Assembly: GCF_000013365.1 (NCBI RefSeq)
Contig: NC_007778.1
Span: forward strand, 4,464,001 to 4,528,000
Origin: Rhodopseudomonas palustris HaA2
GTDB taxonomy: Bacteria; Pseudomonadota; Alphaproteobacteria; Rhizobiales; Xanthobacteraceae
DNA: 64,000 bases
Direction: 5' to 3'
In this document: piece by piece, positions 9,934 through 16,706 of the stretch
How positions within the stretch are numbered: position 1 is the stretch's first letter
How the letters are laid out: every line of letters starts with the position of its first letter
Notes under the pieces: model-generated
What the model saw: only the letters and a program-made list of their open reading frames with translations
The model's database searches: none
What the model was told of the DNA's origin: nothing
Made by a program: the position numbers and the translations under genes

Positions 9934-10119
9934 GTGCGCTGGCCTCTTTGCGCGGCACACGGCAGCAGCCGTGACCGAAGTGATGCGGCCACTGTCTGCG
10001 GAAAGCGTTTAATATTGGTTGCGTATCCCGGACGGGTGAGTCCGTTTAAATCAATAGTCGAACGCGTACGACTACTAGGCGGATCGTCGTAACCTCGCCT
10101 TTACCATGCGGGCCGGCGC

Positions 10120-10773
10120 TCAGGTCGCGCTGACGACCATGGCTTCGCCCTCCGGTGCGAGCGTCACCGCGAGCCCGCAGGACTCGGCCAGCAGGCGCGT
10201 GTAGTAAGGCTGCACGCCGTGCGACTCGACCGGGCCGGCGTGACTGCCGTTGAGCTTCTCGACGATGTTCTGCGGCATCCGCGCATTGAGGCCCGCAGCC
10301 ACCACGCGGAACGACAGATTGTCGCCCTCGCCGACCGGGTCCACCGTCAAGGTGCCGCCGCGCGGGATCGTCTGCTGCGCGATGATCAGCATGTTGAGCA
10401 GCAGCTTGACCCGATTCTTCGCCAGCAGCACCCGCGGCAGATTCCAGGCGAGCTTGGTCTTCTCGTCCTCGAGATGGCCGCGGGCCATGTTCTGCGCGTC
10501 GCCGAGGTCGATCTGGGCGCCGGCGGAACCCGCGGCGCCGAAGGCCAGCCGGCAGAATTGCAGCCGAGCGGACGCGGTCCGGGCGCTCTTGCGGATCAGA
10601 TCGAGGGCGAAATCACGATCTTCCTGCTTGGAACTGTCGTCCAGCACCTCGAGGCCATTGACGATCGCGCCGACCGGACTGATGAGATCATGACAGACAC
10701 GCGAGCACAGCAGCGCCGCCAATTCGAGCGCGTCCGGCGCGGGGGGCTGGACGGGAGGGGGATTGACGGACAT
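10120..10773 (-). CDS. chpT: Histidine phosphotransferase ChpT
   Basis: ChpT shuttles phosphate from CckA to CtrA and CpdR in the alphaproteobacterial cell-cycle relay. The 217-residue product has the kinase-like dimerisation helix with His28 in SRVCHDLISPVGAIVNG and a degenerate ATPase-like C-terminal half, as in the HPTransfase (PF10090) family. The ATG at 10773 has GAGGAGC upstream with suitable spacing. The open frame continues upstream to 11796, but that extension is antisense to cysQ and is not credible. It lies upstream of cheA on the same strand, 186 bases away, and divergent from cysQ. Confidence 0.9.
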   Translation of the reverse strand: MSVNPPPVQPPAPDALELAALLCSRVCHDLISPVGAIVNGLEVLDDSSKQEDRDFALDLIRKSARTASARLQFCRLAFGAAGSAGAQIDLGDAQNMARGHLEDEKTKLAWNLPRVLLAKNRVKLLLNMLIIAQQTIPRGGTLTVDPVGEGDNLSFRVVAAGLNARMPQNIVEKLNGSHAGPVESHGVQPYYTRLLAESCGLAVTLAPEGEAMVVSAT

Positions 10774-10905
10774 TTGTCTGCTCCTCGGAAACCGCGCGGC
10801 TCGTTCGAGACGAATCAGCCATGTTGCATGGCTTGATACACTGCGGCCGGTTGCGCTGCCAACAGAGGGACCGGGACAACCGGCCAGACGGAGGACGACG
10901 GGTTG

Positions 10906-11742
10906 ATGGGCAAGGGCCAGGCGTTCGGGACAGGACCGGTGATTTCGCACAACGACGCCGTCGCTTTGATGCAGCCATTGACCGAGCTGGTGCTGCGCGC
11001 CGGGGCCGCGATCCTCGCCACCGACCGCTCCGACCCGGTCGAGCACAAGCCGGACGGCTCGCCGGTGACCTCCGCCGACCTCGCCGCCGACCGCATCATC
11101 GCCGAGGGGCTGAAGCGGATCGCGCCCGACGTGCCGGCGCTGTCGGAAGAGCGCTGCGACCTCGGCCGGCCGAATACCGGGAGCTTCTTCCTGGTCGATC
11201 CGCTCGACGGCACCAAGGAATACGTCGCCGGGCGTGACGAATTCACCGTCAATCTGGCGCTGGTGACCGACGGCAAGCCGCTGCTCGGCATCGTCGGGGC
11301 GCCGGCGCTGGGCCTGGTGTGGCGCGGCCTGGTCGGCCACGGCGCCGAGCGGCTGGCGGTCGACGCCGACGGCACCGGCTACGACACGACGCCGATCCAC
11401 ACCCGGCCGATGCCGGCCGACGGAGCGCCGTGGGTCGTGGCGATCAGCCGGCTGCATCTCGACGAACGCACTCTGGCGTTCATCGCCGAGCGGCCAGGCG
11501 GCGTCCACGCGCGGATGGGATCGGCGCTGAAATTCTGCCGGATCGCCGACGGCGCGGCCGACATCTATCCGCGGCTGTCGCCGACCTGCGAATGGGACAT
11601 CGCCGCCGGCGCCGCCGTGGTGATCGCCGCCGGCGGCGAACTGACCGACAGCAGCGGCCGGCCGCTGCGGTTCGACGAGCCGCGACCGAACTTCATCGTG
11701 CCGGAATTCATCGCCTGGGGGGATGCCCGGGCAGCAGCCTGA
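10906..11742 (+). CDS. cysQ: 3'(2'),5'-bisphosphate nucleotidase CysQ
   Basis: CysQ hydrolyses 3'-phosphoadenosine 5'-phosphate to AMP, recycling the by-product of sulfate assimilation. It belongs to the Li-sensitive inositol-monophosphatase superfamily, and the metal-binding motifs are visible: ALSEER, DPLDGTKEY and CEWDIAAGAAVV. The length of 278 residues is normal. The ATG at 10906 directly follows a TTG at 10903; GGAGG lies 8-11 bases upstream of the two. It is transcribed divergently from chpT. Other members of the superfamily cannot be excluded, but DGTKEY favours CysQ. Confidence 0.85.
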   Translation: MGKGQAFGTGPVISHNDAVALMQPLTELVLRAGAAILATDRSDPVEHKPDGSPVTSADLAADRIIAEGLKRIAPDVPALSEERCDLGRPNTGSFFLVDPLDGTKEYVAGRDEFTVNLALVTDGKPLLGIVGAPALGLVWRGLVGHGAERLAVDADGTGYDTTPIHTRPMPADGAPWVVAISRLHLDERTLAFIAERPGGVHARMGSALKFCRIADGAADIYPRLSPTCEWDIAAGAAVVIAAGGELTDSSGRPLRFDEPRPNFIVPEFIAWGDARAAA

Positions 11743-11762
11743 GACGCCGCCGCGACAGCGCG

Positions 11763-12269
11763 CTATTCCGCCAGCGTGGCCAGGAGCGCCGGCCACTGCT
11801 GCTGCGCCTGGGCCAGAATGCGCTCCGGATCGGCCGCGAAGGCGTCGCGGTCCTCCTGCCGACTGAACAAATACAGCCGCTGGCCAGAGATCAGCCAGAT
11901 CGTCGGATTGCCCCGCAACGGCACGCCGCGGGCGATCCCCACGGGATCATGACCGCCGAACTGCGGCGCATAGATCCCGGGATGGCTCAGGAAGGCGGCC
12001 CTGTTGGAGGCGCCGCGGAATCGCCAGATCGCGCCGGCGGCGGTGGCCTCGAAGTCGGCAACCCCGCTCCGGGCCTCACCGTCGGTGAAATAGGCCACCG
12101 GATCGAAGCCGTCGATCGCGAGTCCGGTGTGCCGATCGACCACGATTCGCTGGGTCGTGGCGCCTTCCGCCCACGCCAAGGAACCCGCGGGCCACAGCAG
12201 CAACGCAGCGAGTCCGATTGTGGCGAGACCGTGACGCAGCGCGTTTCCTTCCTGCCGTTGTGCCGTCAT
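11763..12269 (-). CDS. Secreted YHS-domain protein
   Basis: The 168-residue product starts MTAQRQEGN at the ATG at 12269 and has a signal peptide ending near AWAEGA. The rest matches the YHS fold seen in metal-associated proteins: GLAIDGFDPVAYFTDG, GAIWRFRGASNRAAFL and a PQFGGHDPVGIARG segment. These periplasmic YHS proteins are common in Bradyrhizobiaceae; their function is unknown, possibly metal binding. It converges with cysQ (20-base gap). Confidence 0.8.
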   Translation of the reverse strand: MTAQRQEGNALRHGLATIGLAALLLWPAGSLAWAEGATTQRIVVDRHTGLAIDGFDPVAYFTDGEARSGVADFEATAAGAIWRFRGASNRAAFLSHPGIYAPQFGGHDPVGIARGVPLRGNPTIWLISGQRLYLFSRQEDRDAFAADPERILAQAQQQWPALLATLAE

Positions 12270-12378
12270 AGTTGAACCCGATAACGTCCGAGTCGCGGGG
12301 CAGAGGCGCCACACTAGGGGATGCGGGTCAGCATCCGGTTAAGGCGGCGTCGGGGATTGGGACCCAGGGGTGAGTTTG

Positions 12379-12972
12379 ATGACCATCGTTTCACGTCGTG
12401 TGGCGCTGGCGCTGCTTGCGTCGGCCGCCTTGATCATGCCGGCATCGGCGCAGCAGCAGCAAATGCCGCCCAAAGCCGGGCCCGGCCCGAACACCTACGC
12501 GCCGGACGAATTGATGAATGCCGGCCATCGCTTCTTCGGCAACGTGTCGCGCGGGCTGGCCTCGGTGATCGAGCGCGCGGTCAGCCAATGGGGCCTGCCG
12601 AACGGCTACGTGCTGGGCGAGGAAGGCTCCGGCGCGTTCGTGGCCGGCCTGCGCTACGGCGAGGGCACGCTCTACACCAAGAACGCCGGCGATCTGCGGG
12701 TGTACTGGCAGGGCCCGTCGGTCGGCTTCGACTGGGGCGGCAACGGCGCCCGCACCATGACGCTGGTCTACAATTTGCCCTCGACCAATGCGATCTACCA
12801 GCGCTTCGGCGGCATCGACGGCTCGGCCTATGTGGTCGGTGGCTTCGGCATGACGGCGCTCACCGCCAACAACATCGTGCTGGTGCCGATCCAGTCCGGC
12901 ATCGGGCTGCGGCTCGGCGCCAATATCGGCTATCTGAAGTTCACGCCGTCGGCGACCTGGAATCCGTTCTGA
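12379..12972 (+). CDS. eipA: Periplasmic envelope-integrity protein, DUF1134 (EipA family)
   Basis: DUF1134 proteins are small periplasmic beta-barrel proteins conserved in Alphaproteobacteria; EipA of Brucella is needed for envelope stress resistance. The 197-residue product has a signal peptide (MTIVSRRVALALLASAALI, cleavage near ASAQ), a Gln/Pro-rich linker and the family core, from FFGNVSRGLASVIE to LRLGANIGYLKF. The ATG at 12379 was chosen because AGGGGTGAG lies just upstream; a GTG at 12370 overlaps that ribosome-binding site. It stands alone. Confidence 0.85.
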   Translation: MTIVSRRVALALLASAALIMPASAQQQQMPPKAGPGPNTYAPDELMNAGHRFFGNVSRGLASVIERAVSQWGLPNGYVLGEEGSGAFVAGLRYGEGTLYTKNAGDLRVYWQGPSVGFDWGGNGARTMTLVYNLPSTNAIYQRFGGIDGSAYVVGGFGMTALTANNIVLVPIQSGIGLRLGANIGYLKFTPSATWNPF

Positions 12973-13233
12973 CCCGGCCCGCCTGTTCGGCCGCCATCCC
13001 CCGCCGGGATTCACGTTAACGCCGCAACGCACTGGCGCTGCGGCGCCGCTCCGTGGCATTGTCGTGGCTGGAGATTTCCGGCCGGACGGCGATCGTCTGG
13101 CCGGCCCCATGTTCAGGCAACGGCTCGCCGCACCATCGGCTCGCAAACAGACGTCGCGCAGGCAGAACCCGCTGCACCGGCCGGCCGGATCGCGGGGATG
13201 TGAGCGCTCGAATTCCTCGGGTAGGAGAATGTC

Positions 13234-14466
13234 ATGGTCGAACAGATCATGTATCTGGCGATCGGCTTTCTGGTGGCGATGCTGCTGGCGCTGATGATCG
13301 CGCCGCTGGTGCATCATCGCGCGGTGCGGCTGACGACCAAGCGGCTGGAGGCGGCGACGCCGCTGTCGATGGCCGAGATCCAGGCCGACAAGGACCAGCT
13401 CCGCGCCGAATTCGCGATGTCGGCGCGACGGCTGGAAATGAGCGTCGACCAGCTCAAGCACAAGACCACCAGCCAGCTCGCCGAACTCGGGCGCAAGAGC
13501 GACGCGGTCAACCGCCTCAAGGTCGAGCTCGCCGAAAAGAACGAGGCGATCTTCACGCTGGAGGCGCGCGAGAAGGCGGTGCAGGAACAGCTCCGCGCCA
13601 CCGAGGCGGATTTCGCCGCCAAGACCCAGGCGCTGCGCGGCGCCGAGACGGCGCTGACCGAGAAGCAGGCCGAGCTGGCGCAGATCAACGCCGAACTGGC
13701 GGACCGCTCGATGCTCGCCGACACGCGGCAGATCGAACTGGTGGCGGTGCGCACCCAGATCGAGGAGCTACGCGCCCGCGTCGGCGACGCCGAGCGGGAA
13801 TTCGCCGCGACGCAGACCCGGCTCGAAGCGCAGCGCGGTGAATCCGCCAACGCGACCCGCGAGCTCGAGGACGCCCGCGCGCGCGTCGACAATCTCAGCC
13901 AGCGCGTCGCCGATCTCGACCGGCAATTGCTGGCGCAGGTCAAGGAGGCCGAGATGCTCGGCAGCCGCGTCGCCGCGCTCGAGGCCGAGAATGCCGAGCT
14001 GCGCGCCGCCGCCAAGAGCACCGGCAAGGCTGCTGCGGCCGCGCCCGAGCTCGCCCGGCTGCGCGACGAGAAGGCCGCGCTCGAAGAACAGTTGCGTCTC
14101 GCCCGCGACGAGCGCGCGCAGGCGCAGCGCGAACTGGCGGCGATCCAGCAGCAGACCGAGAACACCTGGGCGACCGAGCGGATGGAGAACGCGCTGCTGC
14201 GCGAGCGCATCAACGACATCGCCGCCGAAGTCGCCAGGCTGGCGATCACGCTGGAGGGCCCGGATTCGCCGATCGAGGCGATTCTGGCGAGCCAGCCCGC
14301 GCCCGCGCCCACCGCCCCGTCGTCCAGAGCGACCCCGCCGGCCGCGCCGGCCCGCGCCAACGGCGCCGCCGCAACGCCCGCCGCCCCGGCGGTCACAGGC
14401 GGCACGCTCGCCGAACGCATCCGCGCGCTGCAATCCCACGCCTCGCGCGCCCGACAGATCGGCTGA
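13234..14466 (+). CDS. Membrane-anchored coiled-coil protein of unknown function
   Basis: The 410-residue product has one N-terminal membrane helix (YLAIGFLVAMLLALMIAPLV, about residues 7-26), a basic stretch, then roughly 300 residues of Glu/Ala/Arg/Leu-rich heptads predicted to form a long coiled coil. A Pro/Ala-rich linker (about 350-390) and a short closing segment LAERIRALQSHASRARQIG complete it. AGGAG lies 8 bases upstream of the ATG. The layout (anchor plus long cytoplasmic coil) suggests a structural or scaffold role; no enzymatic motif is visible. It is followed by tRNA-Val. Confidence 0.75.
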   Translation: MVEQIMYLAIGFLVAMLLALMIAPLVHHRAVRLTTKRLEAATPLSMAEIQADKDQLRAEFAMSARRLEMSVDQLKHKTTSQLAELGRKSDAVNRLKVELAEKNEAIFTLEAREKAVQEQLRATEADFAAKTQALRGAETALTEKQAELAQINAELADRSMLADTRQIELVAVRTQIEELRARVGDAEREFAATQTRLEAQRGESANATRELEDARARVDNLSQRVADLDRQLLAQVKEAEMLGSRVAALEAENAELRAAAKSTGKAAAAAPELARLRDEKAALEEQLRLARDERAQAQRELAAIQQQTENTWATERMENALLRERINDIAAEVARLAITLEGPDSPIEAILASQPAPAPTAPSSRATPPAAPARANGAAATPAAPAVTGGTLAERIRALQSHASRARQIG

Positions 14467-14621
14467 CGGGCCGCGGCATCGTCCCCCGCGACCGCGGCAA
14501 ACGGGTGAACCCGGCCGCAAATCCGGGGCTTGGCGCTTGACACCCCCGCCCCGCACTCCGTAAATCGCCCGATCAACGATCACGACGACCGGCCGCCCCG
14601 CGGCCCGTTCCGATCGGTCCC

Positions 14622-14696
14622 GGGCGCATAGCTCAGCGGGAGAGCGTTCCCTTCACACGGGAGAGGTCCAAGGTTCGATCCCTTGTGCGCCCACCA
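14622..14696 (+). tRNA. tRNA-Val(CAC), integration target of the adjacent mini-island
   Basis: A 75-base class I cloverleaf with encoded CCA: acceptor GGGCGCA pairs with TGCGCCC (14686-14692), anticodon loop TTCACAC gives anticodon CAC (GTG codon), and the T loop is TTCGATC. The 3' 43 bases (14649-14691) are repeated exactly at 16096-16138, so this gene is the left boundary of an integrated element that leaves the tRNA intact. A tRNA-Val gene is also the known integration site of the Bradyrhizobium symbiosis island. Confidence 0.97.
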
Positions 14697-14697
14697 T
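14649..14697 (+). repeat. attL: left direct repeat of the mini-island
   Basis: The 3' half of tRNA-Val from the anticodon arm to the CCA. It matches 16096-16144 in 43 consecutive bases, then one mismatch (C/G at 14692 and 16139), then ACCAT. Confidence 0.9.
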
Positions 14698-15136
14698 TAA
14701 ATGCCCTGAATTGCTTCACTTTTTCTACTGCCCTCTGGCACACCAGAGGACACCAAAGTGCCTATTTGGGTTGAACAGGGTAGGAACATCCGTGCATTAG
14801 CCGTGCATCCTCCTCGCGGTCTCTCAGGGCGGCGATGCAGATCGGAGAATCCATGGACCGAGCACCATGGCGATCAACCCAGCAATTATCTATCCACCAG
14901 GCAGAGATCGACGCCGACAGAGCTGCGCGCGCTCTATAACTGCAGTGAACTCGGCAATCATACACCTAAGATGAGAGACACATCGTTGAAGTTATGTGGA
15001 ATCTATCGCGATGGAAAACTCGATTGATTGTGATGGAAAAACAATACTATCGATGATGGTGAGACAATTTTGTTGACAAGAATCCAATGATGGCAATATA
15101 GATATTTATCCCCGGAGATGGACTAAATCTCCAGTG
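14698..15136. other. Left interior of the mini-island; no convincing gene
   Basis: AT-richer sequence with no ORF of convincing composition or ribosome-binding site; an open frame at 14758-15027 is judged spurious. It holds a small hairpin (CTCTGG at 14733, CCAGAG at 14743) and the paired CCGTGCAT repeat at 14789-14810. Confidence 0.5.
14789..14810. repeat. Left copy of paired CCGTGCAT motif (candidate integrase arm site)
   Basis: Two CCGTGCAT units in tandem, 11 bases apart. The 22-base unit recurs at 16019-16040 with only a few mismatches, each copy about 60-110 bases inside an att repeat. That placement is what arm-type sites of tyrosine recombinases would show. Confidence 0.5.
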
Positions 15137-15222
15137 TGGTGGGGGCGGCGGGACTTGAACCCGCAATCCGTGCCGGAAGTGGTTTGGAAGACCACTGCGT
15201 TTACCAGTTTCGCCACGCCCCC
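15137..15222 (-). tRNA. Class II (leucine-like) tRNA with glycine anticodon TCC
   Basis: A full 86-base cloverleaf with encoded CCA. The acceptor GGGGGCG pairs perfectly with CGCCCCC. The D arm is GCG-AAACTGGTAAA-CGC. The anticodon stem GTGGT/ACCAC encloses loop CTTCCAA with anticodon TCC. A long variable arm folds as TCCG-GCA-CGGA. The T stem is GCGGG/CCCGC with loop TTCAAGT. The discriminator is A73. The 3-bp D stem, long variable arm, T arm and A73 are those of bacterial tRNA-Leu, while the anticodon would read glycine GGA. Ordinary tRNA-Gly is class I with a short variable loop. A leucyl-tRNA synthetase does not normally read the anticodon, so leucine charging is a possible outcome. It lies inside the mini-island. 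Confidence 0.88.
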
Positions 15223-15229
15223 GGTTTCA

Positions 15230-15258
15230 ACCGGTCCGCGTTGGAAGCGCGGACCGGT
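15230..15258. promoter_or_regulatory. Perfect 11-bp hairpin in the leader of the class II tRNA
   Basis: ACCGGTCCGCG (15230-15240) and CGCGGACCGGT (15248-15258) form a perfect inverted repeat with a 7-base loop, ending 8 bases before the tRNA 5' end. It has no T run on either side, so it is not an obvious terminator. It could be a processing signal or an operator. Confidence 0.5.
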
Positions 15259-15298
15259 CTAACCTTCCCCATATCTATGACGAATTAGCTCGGTCAAT

Positions 15299-15318
15299 CG
15301 TTCACGATTTCGTGAACG
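15299..15318. promoter_or_regulatory. Palindrome upstream of the class II tRNA
   Basis: CGTTCACG and CGTGAACG are separated by ATTT, a perfect 8-bp inverted repeat of operator size. It lies 77 bases upstream of the tRNA. A TTGACC element (minus strand, 15297-15292) followed by an AT-rich stretch lies between them and could be the promoter; its -10 match is weak. Confidence 0.35.
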
Positions 15319-15540
15319 TTAACTTTCCGTGCATTTTCCCCCACGTTATCCCCCTTCAGCAGGTCGCTTAAGGCTCCTAGCCCAATTCTAGGGGTGTTTT
15401 CTGACTTGCCGCCGCTCCATACTTGCGGCAGCGGGAGTGCACGGTGCGCCTGCGCTAGCGTCCCAAGCTAGGCGGCGACGCTATCCAGGATTTTTCGCCT
15501 GTCCGGCCGACCACTGCGGAGCATGAGCGAGAGGATTCCC

Positions 15541-15627
15541 ATGCGGCACAAGCCGCATCGGAAACCGGGCGAATGGCCGACTAATCCTCGCGGTGGTAGT
15601 TCAAAACCTCCAGTAAATGTTCGTTAA
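15541..15627 (+). CDS. Possible 28-residue peptide in the mini-island
   Basis: An ATG with GAGAGG about 6 bases upstream opens a 28-codon frame (MRHKPHRKPGEWPTN at its start) that ends in TAA before a T run. It is basic and Gly/Pro-rich, vaguely like the N-terminal KPGQSGNPKGRP element of DUF5681 proteins, so it may be a fragment of such a gene. There is no other support. Confidence 0.2.
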   Translation: MRHKPHRKPGEWPTNPRGGSSKPPVNVR

Positions 15628-15713
15628 TTTTTTGCCCTGCAGACCTCCCCTCCGGTCTGACGCAACCCCAACTATTGGAACTGCGGGGGTTGCAACGGAA
15701 TGTGCGAGGAACA

Positions 15714-15965
15714 ATGGCTAGAACTTTAGGCGCGACGATGATCCAGCCGACCAAAGACGAAATTCGTGGCTGGCTATCTGAAGCTCGAAATGAACTCCGG
15801 AGTGAGAGGTTTCGACGGCGATTGTTGGAGCACGAATTGTGCTCTGCAAAGCGCGCGTTGGGCAATGCGGTCTTGAAAGGCCAGATCAATGTCCCCATCG
15901 AGAAGCTTGGCGAGCTTGTATTGAAGCTTCAAAAAGAAAGTGAAACTGAAGAAGCTGACATGTGA
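15714..15965 (+). CDS. Small helical protein of the mini-island, unknown function
   Basis: An 83-residue product from the ATG at 15714, preceded by GCGAGG at suitable spacing; an in-frame ATG at 15675 has no ribosome-binding site. It is charged and helical (EIRGWLSEARNELRSERF, then LLEHELCSAKRALG), with no membrane segment and no recognised domain. It is the only substantial ORF within the tRNA-Val element, which makes it a cargo candidate. The ATG-TGA end is 130 bases before attR. Codon use is less GC-biased than in the flanking chromosome, consistent with foreign origin. Confidence 0.5.
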   Translation: MARTLGATMIQPTKDEIRGWLSEARNELRSERFRRRLLEHELCSAKRALGNAVLKGQINVPIEKLGELVLKLQKESETEEADM

Positions 15966-16018
15966 GTCACAGAGGTGACAAACTGGTAGTTGCCGTCAAA
16001 GGCAACTACCTCCTCAAG

Positions 16019-16040
16019 TCCGTGCATGGGCCGTGCATCG
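16019..16040. repeat. Right copy of paired CCGTGCAT motif
   Basis: Near-identical to 14789-14810, in the same orientation, and 56 bases inside attR. It again shows two CCGTGCAT units 11 bases apart. Confidence 0.5.
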
Positions 16041-16095
16041 AGCAGCAATTGCCGGCTAGTATATTGAAATCACGTATCATAAAGATTGCCCCTAA

Positions 16096-16144
16096 CCCTT
16101 CACACGGGAGAGGTCCAAGGTTCGATCCCTTGTGCGCCGACCAT
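16096..16144 (+). repeat. attR: right direct repeat of the mini-island (tRNA-Val 3' fragment)
   Basis: 43 bases identical to tRNA-Val positions 14649-14691, followed by one mismatch and ACCAT. The upstream half of a tRNA is missing, so this is not a functional tRNA gene. Confidence 0.9.
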
Positions 16145-16249
16145 CCATTCCGTTGCACCCGTCCCTCTGTTGAAGCCCGCAATGCGGCGAGGATCGCCGA
16201 TCGGCCGGGATTCCGATCTGTCATCCATAGGCTACATCGCGGTCGCGGG

Positions 16250-16269
16250 TTGTAATCTGTAGATTACAA
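16250..16269. promoter_or_regulatory. Palindromic operator of a degraded toxin-antitoxin locus
   Basis: TTGTAATCT and AGATTACAA around GT form a perfect 9-bp inverted repeat, 7 bases before an ATG (16277) that looks like a former toxin start. HigBA-like modules are autorepressed at such palindromes. Confidence 0.55.
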
Positions 16270-16276
16270 TTGCCGC

Positions 16277-16331
16277 ATGATCGCCGATCGCGAAACAGGC
16301 CAAGGACATCGCAGAGGCATTGGAGGACTGA
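16277..16331 (+). pseudogene. Remnant of an addiction-module toxin (RelE/HigB type)
   Basis: After the operator comes ATGATC, a plausible toxin start. The frame ending at TGA 16329-16331 reads IAKQAKDIAEALED, which resembles the C-terminal tail of toxins paired with this antitoxin family. The two pieces are in different frames and only about 55 bases apart, where a toxin gene would need about 300. The toxin body has therefore been deleted. The tail lies directly before the antitoxin start, as in intact modules. Confidence 0.5.
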
Positions 16332-16333
16332 GG

Positions 16334-16651
16334 ATGAAAGTCAGCAAACTGAAGAAATTCAACGCCGCCGAACACCTTCGCACGCCGGAAGCCCGAGCGG
16401 AGTATCTGAGCATCGTTCTCGCCGATGGCGATCCCACCGAAGTGCGTGACGCGCTCAATCTCGTCGCCCGCGCGCAGGGCATGAGCGCGGTCGCCAAGGC
16501 CGCTGGCGTGACCAGAGAGGGGCTCTACAAGACGCTCGGCGAGAATGGTAACCCCGAATTCGCCACCGTCCTGCGGGTGTTCGGCGCCATGGGAATCCGG
16601 CTGACGGCCGAACCGGCTGGAGCCAAGCCGCGGAAGAAGGCCGTGGCGTGA
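16334..16651 (+). CDS. Orphan addiction-module antidote protein (HigA-like HTH)
   Basis: The 105-residue product starts MKVSKLKKFNAAEHL with GGAGGACTGAGG upstream. It matches the putative addiction-module antidote family (TIGR02684 type): an N-terminal segment LRTPEARAEYLSIVLADGD and a Cro/C1-type helix-turn-helix, ARAQGMSAVAKAAGVTREGL followed by YKTLGENGNPEFATV. The cognate toxin is missing upstream; only an operator and a tail remain. It may now repress its own promoter or neutralise a related toxin elsewhere. Confidence 0.85.
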   Translation: MKVSKLKKFNAAEHLRTPEARAEYLSIVLADGDPTEVRDALNLVARAQGMSAVAKAAGVTREGLYKTLGENGNPEFATVLRVFGAMGIRLTAEPAGAKPRKKAVA

Positions 16652-16706
16652 CGTAACCGCCCGCCAGCATGGTCGATCTCGCGAGCCTTCGGACCGACCG
16701 ATCTGC

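Larger units (their letters stand above)
14649..16144. mobile_element. tRNA-Val-integrated mini-island without integrase
   Basis: The element is bounded by direct repeats made of the tRNA-Val 3' half (14649-14697 and 16096-16144). Its interior (about 1.4 kb) looks more AT-rich than its surroundings, and contains a class II tRNA on the minus strand and one or two small ORFs. No recombinase, replication or transfer gene is visible, so it is either a deleted remnant or a satellite moved in trans. Paired CCGTGCAT motifs sit just inside both ends and resemble integrase arm sites. Confidence 0.75.

Noticed and set aside
7177-10092. A 971-codon plus-strand open frame opposite cheA
   Set aside because: It is the antisense of cheA; its His/Arg/Asp-rich composition is typical of shadows in GC-rich genomes. 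The same applies to long frames opposite other genes here.
10120-11796. A 558-codon open frame that would extend ChpT by over 300 residues
   Set aside because: The extra part is antisense to cysQ, has Arg/Gly-rich shadow composition, and a strong ribosome-binding site marks the ATG at 10773.
14758-15027. An 89-codon frame inside the mini-island
   Set aside because: No ribosome-binding site, no domain, and irregular composition; it overlaps the candidate integrase arm repeat.
15230-15258. A rho-independent terminator
   Set aside because: The hairpin has no T run on either strand and lies directly before the tRNA 5' end.
16096-16144. A second tRNA-Val gene
   Set aside because: Only the 3' half is present; it is the right att repeat of the island.
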